64,000 bases of DNA from Selenomonas sp. AB3002 (GCF_000702545.1 NZ_JNIO01000002.1:744001-808000); one strand, 5' to 3'. Shown: positions 9,451-17,663, counted from the stretch's first letter. Notes: a model not told the origin generated them from the letters alone. Numbers and translations: made by a program.

Positions 9451-10152
9451 TTATTTTTTCTTCTGCCCATAATAAGCATTCGGACCATGCTTGCGGAGGA
9501 AGTGCTTGTCCAGGAGCACCTGGGGCATGGGGTCACGGTCGCCGGTAAGCAGCTGGGTGTGGAAGGCCATCATGGCCACTTCTTCCAGCACAACTGCGTT
9601 GTGCACTGCGTTGAAGGCATCTGTGCCCCAAGTGAAGGGGCCGTGGTTCTTCACCAGTACGGCAGGCACATAGTCCGGGTTGATGCCGTACTTCTCGAAG
9701 CGCTCCACTGCCACTACGCCGGTGTTGTATTCGTAAGCGCCCTTGATTTCTTCCTCGGTCATATCGCGAGTGCAGGGAATCTCCCCGTAGAAATAATCCC
9801 CCTGGGTTGTACCATAGGCGCGCACACCCTGGCCAGCCTGTGCAAAAATCGTAGCCCAGCGGGAATGGGTGTGCACCACGCCGCCGATATTGGGGAACTT
9901 CTGGTAGAAGATGCGGTGAGTCTCGGTGTCGGAGGAAGGATTGAGATCGCCCTCAACCTTCTTGCCCTCCAGGTCAACTACCACCATATCCTCAGGACGC
10001 AACTCGTCATACTCCACTCCGGACGGCTTGATGACAAAGAGGCCCTTCTCGCGGTCAATGCCGGAGACATTGCCCCAGGTGAAGGTAATGAGGTGATGCT
10101 TCGGCAAAAGCATATTGGCTTCATAGACTTGTTTCTTGAGTTCTTCTAACAT
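9451..10152 (-). CDS. ulaF: L-ribulose-5-phosphate 4-epimerase
   Basis: 233 aa, full length for the AraD/UlaF/SgbE class II aldolase family. It converts L-ribulose 5-phosphate to D-xylulose 5-phosphate, the last step of ascorbate catabolism, in the cytoplasm. Visible motifs are GNVSG (phosphate binding), KPSGV, the zinc-ligand '[14 protein letters not shown]' and 'KNHGPFTWG'. GGGAGG precedes the ATG by 8 nt. It is the last gene of the leftward ula cluster, separated by about 200 bp from the preceding gene; that gap has a partial regulator-box lookalike (TTTTATGAGC, 10241-10250) and an intergenic repeat. Confidence 0.93.
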   Translation of the reverse strand: MLEELKKQVYEANMLLPKHHLITFTWGNVSGIDREKGLFVIKPSGVEYDELRPEDMVVVDLEGKKVEGDLNPSSDTETHRIFYQKFPNIGGVVHTHSRWATIFAQAGQGVRAYGTTQGDYFYGEIPCTRDMTEEEIKGAYEYNTGVVAVERFEKYGINPDYVPAVLVKNHGPFTWGTDAFNAVHNAVVLEEVAMMAFHTQLLTGDRDPMPQVLLDKHFLRKHGPNAYYGQKKK

Positions 10153-10260
10153 ATTGAATTCCTCCCGATTGTTCTATCTCATTTGCACGCCTTTTACATT
10201 ATACTACAAAGTGTGCTCGGACAAAATAGCGAATAATATTTTTTATGAGCAAAAATTGCT

Positions 10261-10316
10261 AGCAGGCCTTACCTGCCCCGTGAAACGGGGAAGGCGGTGG
10301 AAGGGGCGAGAAGGGC
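10261..10316. repeat. Intergenic palindromic repeat, family A, short copy
   Basis: AGGCCTTACCTGCCCCG is followed by a CCCCGTGAAACGGGG hairpin and GGTGGAAGGGG. The same strings, inverted, occur at 12445-12550. It sits in the gap upstream of ulaF, outside any gene. Confidence 0.6.
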
Positions 10317-10354
10317 AAAAATATTTTTCGTGCTTATATATAATAAGGAAGCTT

Positions 10355-11410
10355 TTAGCACGAAATTTCGTATCTTGCTATCTCATTGCTCTCCCTGTTG
10401 GCAGCCATGAGGATGTTCTTGTCGCCCAGATGATACATGAGCACGTTGGCTGCGCCGTAACCTTCATCCAGCTTCTCGGCATGGTAGCCCTGCTCTTTGT
10501 CATAGGAGAAAGCCAGCAGGTCGCGGTTGCCCTTGCGGTTGCCCAGGAACCAGTACGGTTTTCCGTTTATTACGTCAGCGCAGATGGCATGGAGGAATTC
10601 CAGCTTCTCGGGATAGGTGTAGTCCAGCACGAACTTGCCGCCTTCCTTGCGGTAGATGTTCACCGTGTCGCCATGGAAAGGAGCAATGGTGCAGAGCTCC
10701 TCTACCCCGTCGCCGTTCAAGTCAACCAGGAGGCCGTCGCTGGCAGCATCGGTGGTGAGGGTCTCGATGGTCCAGTCAGCTCCGTCGCTGGCAGGAGGCA
10801 CGAACTGGAACACGCCGTTGTCCGTGGAAACGATGGCAGAGGTCTGGCCTTCCCCATCCTCATGGACATAGTAACCGTGGTTCTTCAGCAGGTCTTCCTT
10901 CAGCACCTTCAGCTCCAGCTCTTTGCCGTCGCCATAAGCAGACAGGTCCGTGGGCAGCTCAGCACCGAAGACCTTGCCCGGGAAGCGCCAGTCATCGCGA
11001 TACTCAGCATCAGACTTCAGAGCGCAGGCAATGATATAGTTCTTGCCATGGGACTGGAGGATACCGAAGCGGTGCACAAAAGGCAGCTTGCACAGTGTGC
11101 GCACCTCCCAGTCACCCTTCCCCTTCGGGGTGCAGATGATGATGGAAGCTTCCTTGCCATCATTAGGAGAGTAGAACTTGCGGGTAGCCAGGAACTGCCC
11201 GTCAGGAGCACCTTTCGGCATCTGGATCATGGTCATAACCCCGCCGGGGCCTTCCCAGACGGTATCTTCAATCTCACCATCAAGGGAGATCAGGTAGCAC
11301 TCATTCTGCTTCTCAGCAGCACAAAGGAAATGGTCTTTGCCCTGATAGTTCAGGACAGCCAGAGAATAGCATTTTTCCAGTTCGCCTACGACTTTTTTAG
11401 TTGCTTTCAT
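10355..11410 (-). CDS. Unknown cytoplasmic beta-propeller-like protein in the ula cluster
   Basis: 351 aa from the ATG at 11410, chosen because AAGGAG lies 9 nt upstream; a longer frame starts at 11449 without such a site. There is no signal peptide or membrane segment. Repeated WD/FG-GAP-like strands are visible ('SLAVLNYQGKDHFLCAAEK', 'FVHRFGILQSHGKNYI'), and 'LLVDLNGDGVEELC' resembles the calcium loop of FG-GAP repeats. I infer a beta-propeller. It lies between ulaE and ulaF, where enteric operons have no equivalent, so it may be an enzyme or sensor for a pathway intermediate. It is not an OMP-decarboxylase fold, so it does not look like UlaD. Confidence 0.8.
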   Translation of the reverse strand: MKATKKVVGELEKCYSLAVLNYQGKDHFLCAAEKQNECYLISLDGEIEDTVWEGPGGVMTMIQMPKGAPDGQFLATRKFYSPNDGKEASIIICTPKGKGDWEVRTLCKLPFVHRFGILQSHGKNYIIACALKSDAEYRDDWRFPGKVFGAELPTDLSAYGDGKELELKVLKEDLLKNHGYYVHEDGEGQTSAIVSTDNGVFQFVPPASDGADWTIETLTTDAASDGLLVDLNGDGVEELCTIAPFHGDTVNIYRKEGGKFVLDYTYPEKLEFLHAICADVINGKPYWFLGNRKGNRDLLAFSYDKEQGYHAEKLDEGYGAANVLMYHLGDKNILMAANRESNEIARYEISC

Positions 11411-11452
11411 GTTTATGCACTCCTTAAACATCAACCTAAGAGTTCTCAAACT

Positions 11453-11560
11453 TCAGCCCATGGATGGGCGTTCCGTGGCCGTTGGCTTTCATGGATGAAA
11501 GGCAAGGCCACGTTTTCTTTTGGTTCGTTTTCTTTGCGCCAAAGAAAATGAACAGCCGAA
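11453..11560. repeat. Intergenic repeat, family B, copy 1
   Basis: CCCATGGATGGGC palindrome, then an imperfect palindrome around CATGGATG, then TTTTGGTTCG with the inverted arms TTTTCTTTG/CAAAGAAAA. The same order of parts recurs at 12620-12745. It lies between ulaE and the next gene. Confidence 0.6.
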
Positions 11561-11567
11561 ACTTATA

Positions 11568-12419
11568 TTAGAATTTCGCTTCTGCTTTATCCAGATACCC
11601 TCTGAGGAAGTCATTAGCTTCCTTCTGAATCTTTGCCCAGTCGGTGCCTTCCTTGTACCAGAACTCACCCACGAAGCGCCTTACCCCCAGGGCAAAGGCG
11701 GTATCAGCAATTGCCTGGAAGTCCACATGGCCAGTGCCGAAAGGAATTTCACGGTACTTGCCGGGGACAGTTTCCTTCAGATGCACAGCCACCAGATGGC
11801 CCTTGCCGGTCTGCAGGTCCTCAGAAGGAGTGCCGCCATAGATCAGCTTGGCATTGGTGATGTTGCCGGAGTCGGGATACACACCCAGGTACGGAGAATC
11901 CACCAGCTTCACATACTCCATGGCCTTTTCCGTAGTGTCCATGAAGGGAGTCTCCATGGTCTCAAAGCCCATCTGCACACCATACTTGGCAGCCAGAAGA
12001 GCAGATTTCTTCAGCCCTTCGATGAAATCCGCACGGGTCTGCTCGGAACCTTCCTCATAATAGACATCATAACCAGCCAGCTGGATGGTGCGTATGCCCA
12101 ATTTCGCAGCCAGGATAATGGCCTTTTCCATGATCTCCATGCTGCGTGCCCGATCCTCAGCCTTGGTAGCCCCAAGGGGGAAGCGGCGATGGCCGCTGAG
12201 GCAGATGGAGCCAAAAGGCACACCGGTTTCCTTCATGGCAGCCTTGATTTCCTCAATCTCAGCTTCGCTCATGTCAAGACGGGCAAGTTTAGCATCCGTC
12301 TCATCAATGCTCATTTCAACATAGTCGAAGCCCGCAGCCTTGGCAGCTTCCAGTTTTTCCTTCCAGGAAAGCGTTCCCGGCATGGACTTCTCGTAAAGTC
12401 CTAATAAATATGTACTCAT
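11568..12419 (-). CDS. ulaE: L-ribulose-5-phosphate 3-epimerase (L-xylulose-5-P 3-epimerase)
   Basis: 283 aa from the ATG at 12419 (AGGTG 6 nt upstream); an earlier in-frame start at 12530 lies inside a repeat and adds a low-complexity leader, so it is rejected. It is a TIM-barrel of the AP-endonuclease-2 fold as in UlaE/SgbU, converting L-xylulose 5-phosphate to L-ribulose 5-phosphate. Visible motifs are 'YEKSMPGTLSWKEKLEAAK', 'DYVEMSIDE', 'CLSGHRRFPLG', 'VYPDSGN' and 'GHVDF' near the C-terminus, with Glu/Asp/His metal ligands. It is separated from ulaB by 386 bp that hold two repeats and a terminator. Confidence 0.93.
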   Translation of the reverse strand: MSTYLLGLYEKSMPGTLSWKEKLEAAKAAGFDYVEMSIDETDAKLARLDMSEAEIEEIKAAMKETGVPFGSICLSGHRRFPLGATKAEDRARSMEIMEKAIILAAKLGIRTIQLAGYDVYYEEGSEQTRADFIEGLKKSALLAAKYGVQMGFETMETPFMDTTEKAMEYVKLVDSPYLGVYPDSGNITNAKLIYGGTPSEDLQTGKGHLVAVHLKETVPGKYREIPFGTGHVDFQAIADTAFALGVRRFVGEFWYKEGTDWAKIQKEANDFLRGYLDKAEAKF

Positions 12420-12444
12420 AAAGCACCTCGCTCTAATTTCATTG

Positions 12445-12550
12445 TTCGACCCCGAGGCCCCCCTTCCACCGGCTTTCGCCGGTCCCCAGCCAGGGAGCCC
12501 ACCGGGCTCCCGCGCTTCGCGCCCCCGCAAGCGGGGCAGGTAAGGCCTAC
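12445..12550. repeat. Intergenic palindromic repeat, family A, long copy
   Basis: A chain of four short hairpins (CCGGC-GCCGG, GGGAGCCC-GGGCTCCC, GCGC-GCGC, CCCCGC-GCGGGG) ending in CAGGTAAGGCCT. Shares end sequences in opposite orientation with 10261-10316. It resembles REP/BIME-type elements. Confidence 0.65.
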
Positions 12551-12619
12551 TATCTACGTTACTCCTTCGAATTCACAAATCCAAAAAACTCGAACCCACG
12601 AATTCTCGAACTTCCGAAC

Positions 12620-12745
12620 CCCAGGGCCCATGGATGGGCCCCGCGGACGCGGAAATCATAGGATGTGATTTCAGTCCGCAGTCTCTTTTTGCTACTTTTT
12701 CTCTGCACCAGAGAAAAAGTAGGCCGCAATGCGGCAAAAAAGGCG
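12620..12745. repeat. Intergenic repeat, family B, copy 2
   Basis: Contains GCCCATGGATGGGC, a GAAATCA/TGATTTC palindrome, and CTACTTTTTCTCT...AGAGAAAAAGTAG arms. The module order matches 11453-11560. Confidence 0.65.
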
Positions 12746-12784
12746 AAAAATAATAGAGGCCGCCACCTTTCATGCGGCGGCCTC
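12742..12784 (-). terminator. Terminator after ulaB
   Basis: 9-bp stem (GAGGCCGCC 12756-12764 with GGCGGCCTC 12776-12784), followed on the minus strand by TATTATTTTTC. It lies 22 nt after the ulaB stop and may reduce expression of the distal genes ulaE to ulaF. Confidence 0.75.
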
Positions 12785-12805
12785 CACTAATTAAAGACCT
12801 AAATT

Positions 12806-13087
12806 TTACTTAGGCAGGTTAGCTGCCTCGATCTTCTCCGTCATCTCAGCCTCGGACAGGAGGTTCTTCAGCCCAATCACAGTAGCCTTGCTGCCGGTGA
12901 AGGTGCCTACCAGAGACTCGGAGCAGAAGACCACATCGTAGTTGTTAGCCTGGGACTTTGCATCACCAACGTTGGTATGATAAATCTCTGCCTGATAGCC
13001 CAGCTTCTTGAAGACTTTCTCGAGCTTCATCTTGATGATCTGGGAGGAACCCATACCGCTGCCGCATGCTGCAATAACTTTTAACAT
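12806..13087 (-). CDS. ulaB: Ascorbate PTS enzyme IIB
   Basis: 93 aa, normal length for SgaB/UlaB. The phosphocysteine loop 'ACGSGMGSSQ' is at residues 7-16 (Cys8). It passes phosphate from EIIA (UlaC) to L-ascorbate during transport through UlaA. The rest fits the IIB Rossmann-like fold ('YDVVFCSESLVGTFTG'). AAAGGAG lies upstream of the ATG. It is transcribed after ulaA with a 128-bp gap that holds a strong hairpin at 13112-13139. Confidence 0.95.
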   Translation of the reverse strand: MLKVIAACGSGMGSSQIIKMKLEKVFKKLGYQAEIYHTNVGDAKSQANNYDVVFCSESLVGTFTGSKATVIGLKNLLSEAEMTEKIEAANLPK

Positions 13088-13111
13088 ATTGATGCACTCT
13101 CCTTTATATTT

Positions 13112-13139
13112 GGGAAGCCGCCAGGCCCGGCGGCCTCCC
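13112..13139 (-). other. Stable hairpin between ulaA and ulaB
   Basis: GGGAGGCCGCC pairs with GGCGGCTTCCC over a 6-nt loop, without a T run after it. It is likely an mRNA-stabilising or translation-tuning structure rather than a terminator. Confidence 0.5.
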
Positions 13140-13215
13140 CATACTATATAGCTTAGTTACTATTCGCCACAAGGCGGGCTTATTCCTGCCATAAAAGTAT
13201 TTTTTATGAAGGAAT

Positions 13216-14703
13216 TTAGTCAATAACCACCTGATCAACAGGCACGCCCTGCTTCTTGGCCATGATTTCCTTGTACTTGTCGAAGTCCTCGGCAATGACG
13301 AAGTAGGTGTCCTTATGCCGCTGATAGAGAATCTGCGGGATAGCCAGCAGGAGGATTACCACCGCTGCTACGCCTACATACTGCAGGTTCTCCATGATGA
13401 CGCCGATGATGGGCCATACGGTATCCCAGTCGAAGTTGCCATGCCAGCCGCCGAAGTTACCGGTGGTGAAGTGATAAGCAGCAAAGCCGCCGCCCAGCAC
13501 CTGGATCATGCCGCTGAAGAAGGGGATGATAGCCGCTGCGCGGATGCCGCCCAGACGGTTTGCGAACACTGCAAAGGTTGCGTTATCGAAGAACAGAGGA
13601 ACGAACCCGGAGATGATCAGGATGGGGCTGTTGAACACAATCAGGCCCATGATAGCCAGGAACTGGCCGAATGCACCGAAGAGGAAGCCGAAGGTCACAG
13701 CGTTGGGGTGACCGAAGCCGTAAGTAGCGGCGCAGTCTACTGCAGGCACGGAGCCGGGCAGCAGCTTTTCGGAAATACCCTGGAAGGAGTTGGTGAGCTC
13801 GGATACGAAGGTACGGACACCAAGCTGCAGGATGGTGAGGTAAACGGCGAAGTTCAGGGACTTCTCAAGGATGTAGAAACCGAAGTTCTGCTTGGCACCG
13901 AAGCCCTTATCAATCTGATGCATGAGGTCCGGACCAAGGATGGTGATGATGGTACCGAAGAAGATGGTCATGAGCACACCGGTTGCAACCATGTTCTCAT
14001 TGAAGATGGACAGGAAGCCGGGGAGCTTGAGGTTCTCGAGGGAGTTCTTGGGGTTGCCGATTTTCTTGGCAATCTTGGAAACGATGAAGATACCGAACAT
14101 CTGCTGATGACCAGTTGCGAAGCCGCCGCCTTCGGTGAGCTTTGCTACAGGCTCAACGGTGAGGTTGGAAGCAACTGCCCAATAGGTACCCAGGAGGATA
14201 CCCAGCATGACGACGACCTGGGGATCCTGGAGGCCGGGGAAGCAGAAGAGCACCAGCCAGAGGGCGGTGGAGGACTGCTGCACCATAACGTGGCCCGTGA
14301 TGAAAAGGGTACGGATCTTGGTGTACTTGCGGAAGAGCACCAGGAGGATGTTCATGGTGAAGGCGATCAGAAGCACCATCATCATCATGGAGAAGGAGCG
14401 CCCGATGTTCTCAACGGAGGCCTGGGCTGCTGCCTGACCGAAATAAGGATCGATAACTGCTGCGGAAAGTTCAAAACGGTCTTTCAGACCTGCCAGCACC
14501 GGACGGAAGTTGCCTACCAAGCCGCCGCTTGCTACGTTCAAGATCATATAGCCGACAGTACCTTTGATGAAGCCTGCCAGACATTCATACCATTTCTTGC
14601 CCAGAAGTGCATAACCTGCGAAGACGATAAAACCTATGAAGAAGGCCGGTTTCGTCAGGATGTTGTTCTGGAAAAATTCCCAGACGGAAAGCAAAATTTC
14701 CAT
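13216..14703 (-). CDS. ulaA: Ascorbate PTS permease, enzyme IIC
   Basis: 495 aa, slightly longer than the enteric UlaA/SgaT. About 11-12 hydrophobic segments are visible ('AFFIGFIVFAGYALLGKKWY', 'VVMLGILLGTYWAVASN', 'FGFLFGAFGQFLAIMGLIVF'). It forms the membrane channel that takes up L-ascorbate and releases L-ascorbate 6-phosphate, with UlaB and UlaC as phosphate donors. The long gap to ulaC upstream contains a palindromic element. Identification rests on the whole UlaA-type sequence ('GHQQMFGIFIVSKIAKKIGN', 'VPAVDCAATYGFGHPNA') and its EIIB/EIIA partners. Confidence 0.96.
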   Translation of the reverse strand: MEILLSVWEFFQNNILTKPAFFIGFIVFAGYALLGKKWYECLAGFIKGTVGYMILNVASGGLVGNFRPVLAGLKDRFELSAAVIDPYFGQAAAQASVENIGRSFSMMMMVLLIAFTMNILLVLFRKYTKIRTLFITGHVMVQQSSTALWLVLFCFPGLQDPQVVVMLGILLGTYWAVASNLTVEPVAKLTEGGGFATGHQQMFGIFIVSKIAKKIGNPKNSLENLKLPGFLSIFNENMVATGVLMTIFFGTIITILGPDLMHQIDKGFGAKQNFGFYILEKSLNFAVYLTILQLGVRTFVSELTNSFQGISEKLLPGSVPAVDCAATYGFGHPNAVTFGFLFGAFGQFLAIMGLIVFNSPILIISGFVPLFFDNATFAVFANRLGGIRAAAIIPFFSGMIQVLGGGFAAYHFTTGNFGGWHGNFDWDTVWPIIGVIMENLQYVGVAAVVILLLAIPQILYQRHKDTYFVIAEDFDKYKEIMAKKQGVPVDQVVID

Positions 14704-14747
14704 AACCTGTATTTCCCCACTTTCTCTACTTTGCCCATACTAAGGCG

Positions 14748-14906
14748 TTCAGGCCATGGGGACAGCATCGCTTCACTTGGACTTTTACCATAAAATCTAA
14801 GTTCCCGCTGCGCCGCGCTCTGCGGTGCAGAGCACGCCTTGCGCTCACTAAGATTTATGGTAAAATTCCACACGTTCCGCTTATGCTATCCCCATGTCCC
14901 TCACTT
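14748..14906. repeat. Large imperfect palindrome between ulaC and ulaA
   Basis: TTTTACCATAAAATCTAAG (14783-14801) faces CTAAGATTTATGGTAAAA (14849-14866), flanked by GGGGACAGCATCGC and GCTTATGCTATCCCC in mirror order, with a GC-rich cruciform core. The 260-bp gap holds no gene. It is probably a mobile or REP-like intergenic unit that also forms a hairpin in the operon mRNA. Confidence 0.65.
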
Positions 14907-14963
14907 ACTGACGCTCAACTGACTTGCAAAAGCAGTCTTCCATCAGCAGTGTCTGCCTTTCAC

Positions 14964-15404
14964 CTATCCCTCGACTGCCAAGAGGTCATCCCCCGTCTTG
15001 GCCTGCAAGAGTTTGTCCACGATTGCCTCGTCGGAAAGGGTTTCCGACAGCTGCATGAGGTTGTTCAGATGCACCTCGTCATCAGTGGCTGCCAGCACTA
15101 CAAAGATGCGGGCATCCTTGTCCGGGTCGTTCGGGTCGAAGGACACGGGCTTCTCGGTCTTCATGAAGCACATAGCCGTATCGTTCACGCCGCGGCCGCG
15201 CTCTGCATGAGGAATGCAGATGTTCGGGGCGATGACGATGTAGGGGCCAAGCTCCTCCACCTTCTCGATGATGATCTCAGGATATTCCTTCTCGATGGTG
15301 CCGTCAGCCAGCAGGGGTGCGCAGGCAGCCCGTACGGCGTCACGCCAGTCATCGAAACCTTCATGGAAGGAAAAATGCTTTTTCTCAACGATTTCCTTGA
15401 ACAT
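14964..15404 (-). CDS. ulaC: Ascorbate PTS enzyme IIA
   Basis: 146 aa, the usual length for a mannitol/fructose-type EIIA domain as in SgaA/UlaC. The phosphorylated histidine lies in 'ICIPHAERGRGVND'. It takes phosphate from HPr and hands it to UlaB. It begins 24 nt after the ulaG stop, so the two are cotranscribed; GGGAG lies about 11 nt before the ATG. Confidence 0.95.
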   Translation of the reverse strand: MFKEIVEKKHFSFHEGFDDWRDAVRAACAPLLADGTIEKEYPEIIIEKVEELGPYIVIAPNICIPHAERGRGVNDTAMCFMKTEKPVSFDPNDPDKDARIFVVLAATDDEVHLNNLMQLSETLSDEAIVDKLLQAKTGDDLLAVEG

Positions 15405-15428
15405 TTATCTGTATCTCCCTTCGGAATC

Positions 15429-16532
15429 TTACAGGCAGGAACGGAAGGGGATGTTCTGGGGATGCTCGAAGCAATCCTCGAAGCCCCGACGATGATGGAA
15501 GTAAATCTTATCCTTATCCTGGGGATAGGTGTAATGTCCGCCCACCTGCCAGAAGAAGGGATGGAACTTGTACTCGTTGCGATCCTTCTTGAAATCGTAG
15601 AGGAGCTTGATCTCCTCGCAGTCAGCCTGGAAGTTGGTCCATACATCCCAGTGGATGGGAACAACGACCTTGCACTGGAGGTTCTCAGCCATGCGGAGCA
15701 CGTCGATGGAGGTCATCTTGTCCTGCATGCCGATGGGGTTCTCGCCGTAAGAGCCGAAGGCCACATCGATGTCGTAATCCTTGCCATGCTTTGCAAAGTA
15801 GATGGAGAAGTGGCTGTCACCGGAGTGGTAGATGTTGCCGCCCGGAGTCTTCAGCAGGTAGTTGACTGCCTTGTCGTCCATGTCGGAGGGGCACTTATCA
15901 GTGAGCTCTTCGCGGTCCGGACCAGTGCTGTCGGTGGTGACGATGCAGGTACGGTCGAAGCTGTCCAGAGCAACGATTTCGATGTCCTTCAGCTTGATGA
16001 CGTCGCCGGGCTTCACAATCTGGCAACGCTCCTCAGGCACGCCCCACTTGACCCAGGTCTCAACGGACTTCTTGGGGCCGATGAAGGGAACCGGTATCTC
16101 TTTGCCGTTCTCATCGGTGGTGGTCATGCCGCTGTTGATGACGTGGGCAGCCCACTCAGCAGACATGTGATCCTGATGATAATGGGTGGCCAGCACTGCA
16201 TCAACCTGCTTGAAAGCGAAGGGGTCAATGACGAAGGGCACGTTGCGGAGATTCGGCTGCATGGAGCGGCATCCGCACATGTTGGCCATCTGATGGCCGA
16301 CCTTCATCTTGCCATCGCCGTGGGTGCGCTTGCCATTGCCGCACCAGAGGTCAACGGTCACATTTGCACCGCCCGGGGTCTTGAACCAGATGCCGGTGCA
16401 TCCCAGCCACCACATACCCACATTGCCTTCGGGGATGACGGCGTTCTCGATGTCTTCCACCAGCCAGGTGCCCCACTCGGGGAAGGTGCTCTTGATCCAG
16501 CTGTCTCTGGTCATCTCGCTGATCTTGCTCAT
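15429..16532 (-). CDS. ulaG: L-ascorbate-6-phosphate lactonase
   Basis: 367 aa from the ATG at 16532, chosen for its perfect AGGAGG 7 nt upstream; a longer frame to 16589 lacks one. It is a cytoplasmic metallo-beta-lactamase-fold enzyme that opens the lactone ring to give 3-keto-L-gulonate 6-phosphate. The metal-binding motif 'THYHQDHMSAEW' is present, along with 'MWWLGCTGIWFKTPGG' and 'YHSGDSHFS'. It is the first gene of the leftward operon, driven by a promoter at 16634-16662 that overlaps a regulator box. Confidence 0.96.
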   Translation of the reverse strand: MSKISEMTRDSWIKSTFPEWGTWLVEDIENAVIPEGNVGMWWLGCTGIWFKTPGGANVTVDLWCGNGKRTHGDGKMKVGHQMANMCGCRSMQPNLRNVPFVIDPFAFKQVDAVLATHYHQDHMSAEWAAHVINSGMTTTDENGKEIPVPFIGPKKSVETWVKWGVPEERCQIVKPGDVIKLKDIEIVALDSFDRTCIVTTDSTGPDREELTDKCPSDMDDKAVNYLLKTPGGNIYHSGDSHFSIYFAKHGKDYDIDVAFGSYGENPIGMQDKMTSIDVLRMAENLQCKVVVPIHWDVWTNFQADCEEIKLLYDFKKDRNEYKFHPFFWQVGGHYTYPQDKDKIYFHHRRGFEDCFEHPQNIPFRSCL

Positions 16533-16633
16533 TGTTTTGCCTCCTAATCCTAAACTGTTCAAACTGCTCATAAACAGCTTCACAAACAAATCGTATATAG
16601 GGTATTTTTTCGCTTGTTTTTGTTTACATGCTT

Positions 16634-16662
16634 ATCATACGCTTATTTTATGCTCAAGTCAA
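16634..16662 (-). promoter_or_regulatory. ulaG promoter with embedded operator
   Basis: Minus-strand -35 TTGACT (16657-16662), 17-nt spacer, -10 TATGAT (16634-16639). The 12-bp box TATTTTATGCTC (16644-16655, plus strand) lies in the spacer, so a bound repressor would block RNA polymerase. Confidence 0.75.
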
Positions 16663-16714
16663 TACCCAATTTGATAAAAAAACATAAAAAAATCATCCGA
16701 CAAATTTTATTGCA

Positions 16715-16762
16715 TATTTTATGCTCGTTTATATTGATATTTTCCATATAAAGGGTTATAAT
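16715..16762 (+). promoter_or_regulatory. Promoter of the DeoR-family gene with adjacent operator
   Basis: -35 TTGATA (16734-16739), 17-nt spacer, -10 TATAAT (16757-16762). A second exact copy of TATTTTATGCTC lies at 16715-16726, 71 bp from the first. Direct copies near both divergent promoters suggest joint control, possibly by DNA looping, and autoregulation. Confidence 0.75.
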
Positions 16763-16836
16763 GTGGGTAAGGTCCCAAAGGAATGGACAGAAGCAACATA
16801 TAAAAGCAAAAAGCGTGGCGAAAGGAGCCATTATAT

Positions 16837-17628
16837 ATGAAGAACAGCAAGAGTGTAGTCTTCAAGCGCCAGCAGGCCTTGCTCAGACTATTAAAAGAAA
16901 GAAAGACCATCGACGTGGATACTGCCTCCCAAAAGCTGGGGGTCTCCCCCACTACCATCCGCAGGGACCTGGATATGTTCGAGCAGCAGCATTTAGTAGA
17001 AAGATTCCACGGCGGCGCCAAGTTATTGGAAGGAACCCTCCACGAAGAAGACACCACTTCCAAGGACAGGGCCTTTGTGGACAGGGAACAGAAGGAAACC
17101 ATCGCCCGCTATGCAGCAGGCCTTATCAATGATGGGGATACGATCTTCATGAACTCCAGTTCCACGGCGCTTTTGATGCTTGACTACATTAAAGACAAGC
17201 ATGTCATCATAGTCACCAACAATACCGGCGTCATCGGCTACCCCCATGCTCCCGGGGTGAGCATCATCCTCACAGGCGGCGAAATCTACCAGCGGCGCAA
17301 GACCCTCATTGGCGAATTCGCCCTGCAGACCCTCACCAAGATCAATGCAGACAAGGTCTTCCTGGGTGTGGGCGGCATCAGCGTAGAGGGAGGCCTCACC
17401 ACCTCCGTGCTGCCTGAGACGGCCATCAACGACATGATGATGCGCCGCTGCCAGGGACCCTGCTATGTGCTGGCTCCCACTGGCAAGATAGGCCAGGAGC
17501 ATAACTTCCTCTCCGGCCCCATCAGCAACATCAGCACCCTCATCACCTGCGAAGGTGCCGATCAGGAAGAATTGCAGAAAATGCGCAACCAGGGCCTGGA
17601 GGTCATAGAGCTTGGGCCGGAAGCGTAA
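16837..17628 (+). CDS. ulaR: DeoR/GlpR-family repressor of the ula genes
   Basis: 263 aa. The N-terminal winged helix ('KTIDVDTASQKLGVSPTTIR', then 'RDLDMFEQQHLVERFHGGA') is followed by the sugar-phosphate-sensing domain ('MNSSSTALLMLDYI', 'TLIGEFALQTLTKINADKVF', 'GVGGIS'). Enteric UlaR belongs to this family and is relieved by L-ascorbate 6-phosphate. Divergence from ulaG and the two shared boxes support the role. AAAGGAG precedes the ATG. The symbol is by context, since DeoR specificities cannot be read from sequence. Confidence 0.85.
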   Translation: MKNSKSVVFKRQQALLRLLKERKTIDVDTASQKLGVSPTTIRRDLDMFEQQHLVERFHGGAKLLEGTLHEEDTTSKDRAFVDREQKETIARYAAGLINDGDTIFMNSSSTALLMLDYIKDKHVIIVTNNTGVIGYPHAPGVSIILTGGEIYQRRKTLIGEFALQTLTKINADKVFLGVGGISVEGGLTTSVLPETAINDMMMRRCQGPCYVLAPTGKIGQEHNFLSGPISNISTLITCEGADQEELQKMRNQGLEVIELGPEA

Positions 17629-17663
17629 AGTCACAAGTAAAAACGTGCATAAAACGACAAAAA

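Noticed and set aside
10136-11551. 471-aa plus-strand frame
   Set aside because: Opposite strand of the 351-aa ula-cluster gene; no ribosome site and no family resemblance.
12420-12530. N-terminal extension of ulaE
   Set aside because: It is Gly/Pro/Arg-rich because it reads through an intergenic repeat; the ATG at 12419 fits the family and has a ribosome site.
13315-14793. 492-aa plus-strand frame with His/Glu runs
   Set aside because: Antisense of ulaA; the composition is that of inverted membrane-protein codons.
14883-16547. 554-aa plus-strand frame
   Set aside because: Antisense of ulaC and ulaG, both clearly identified.
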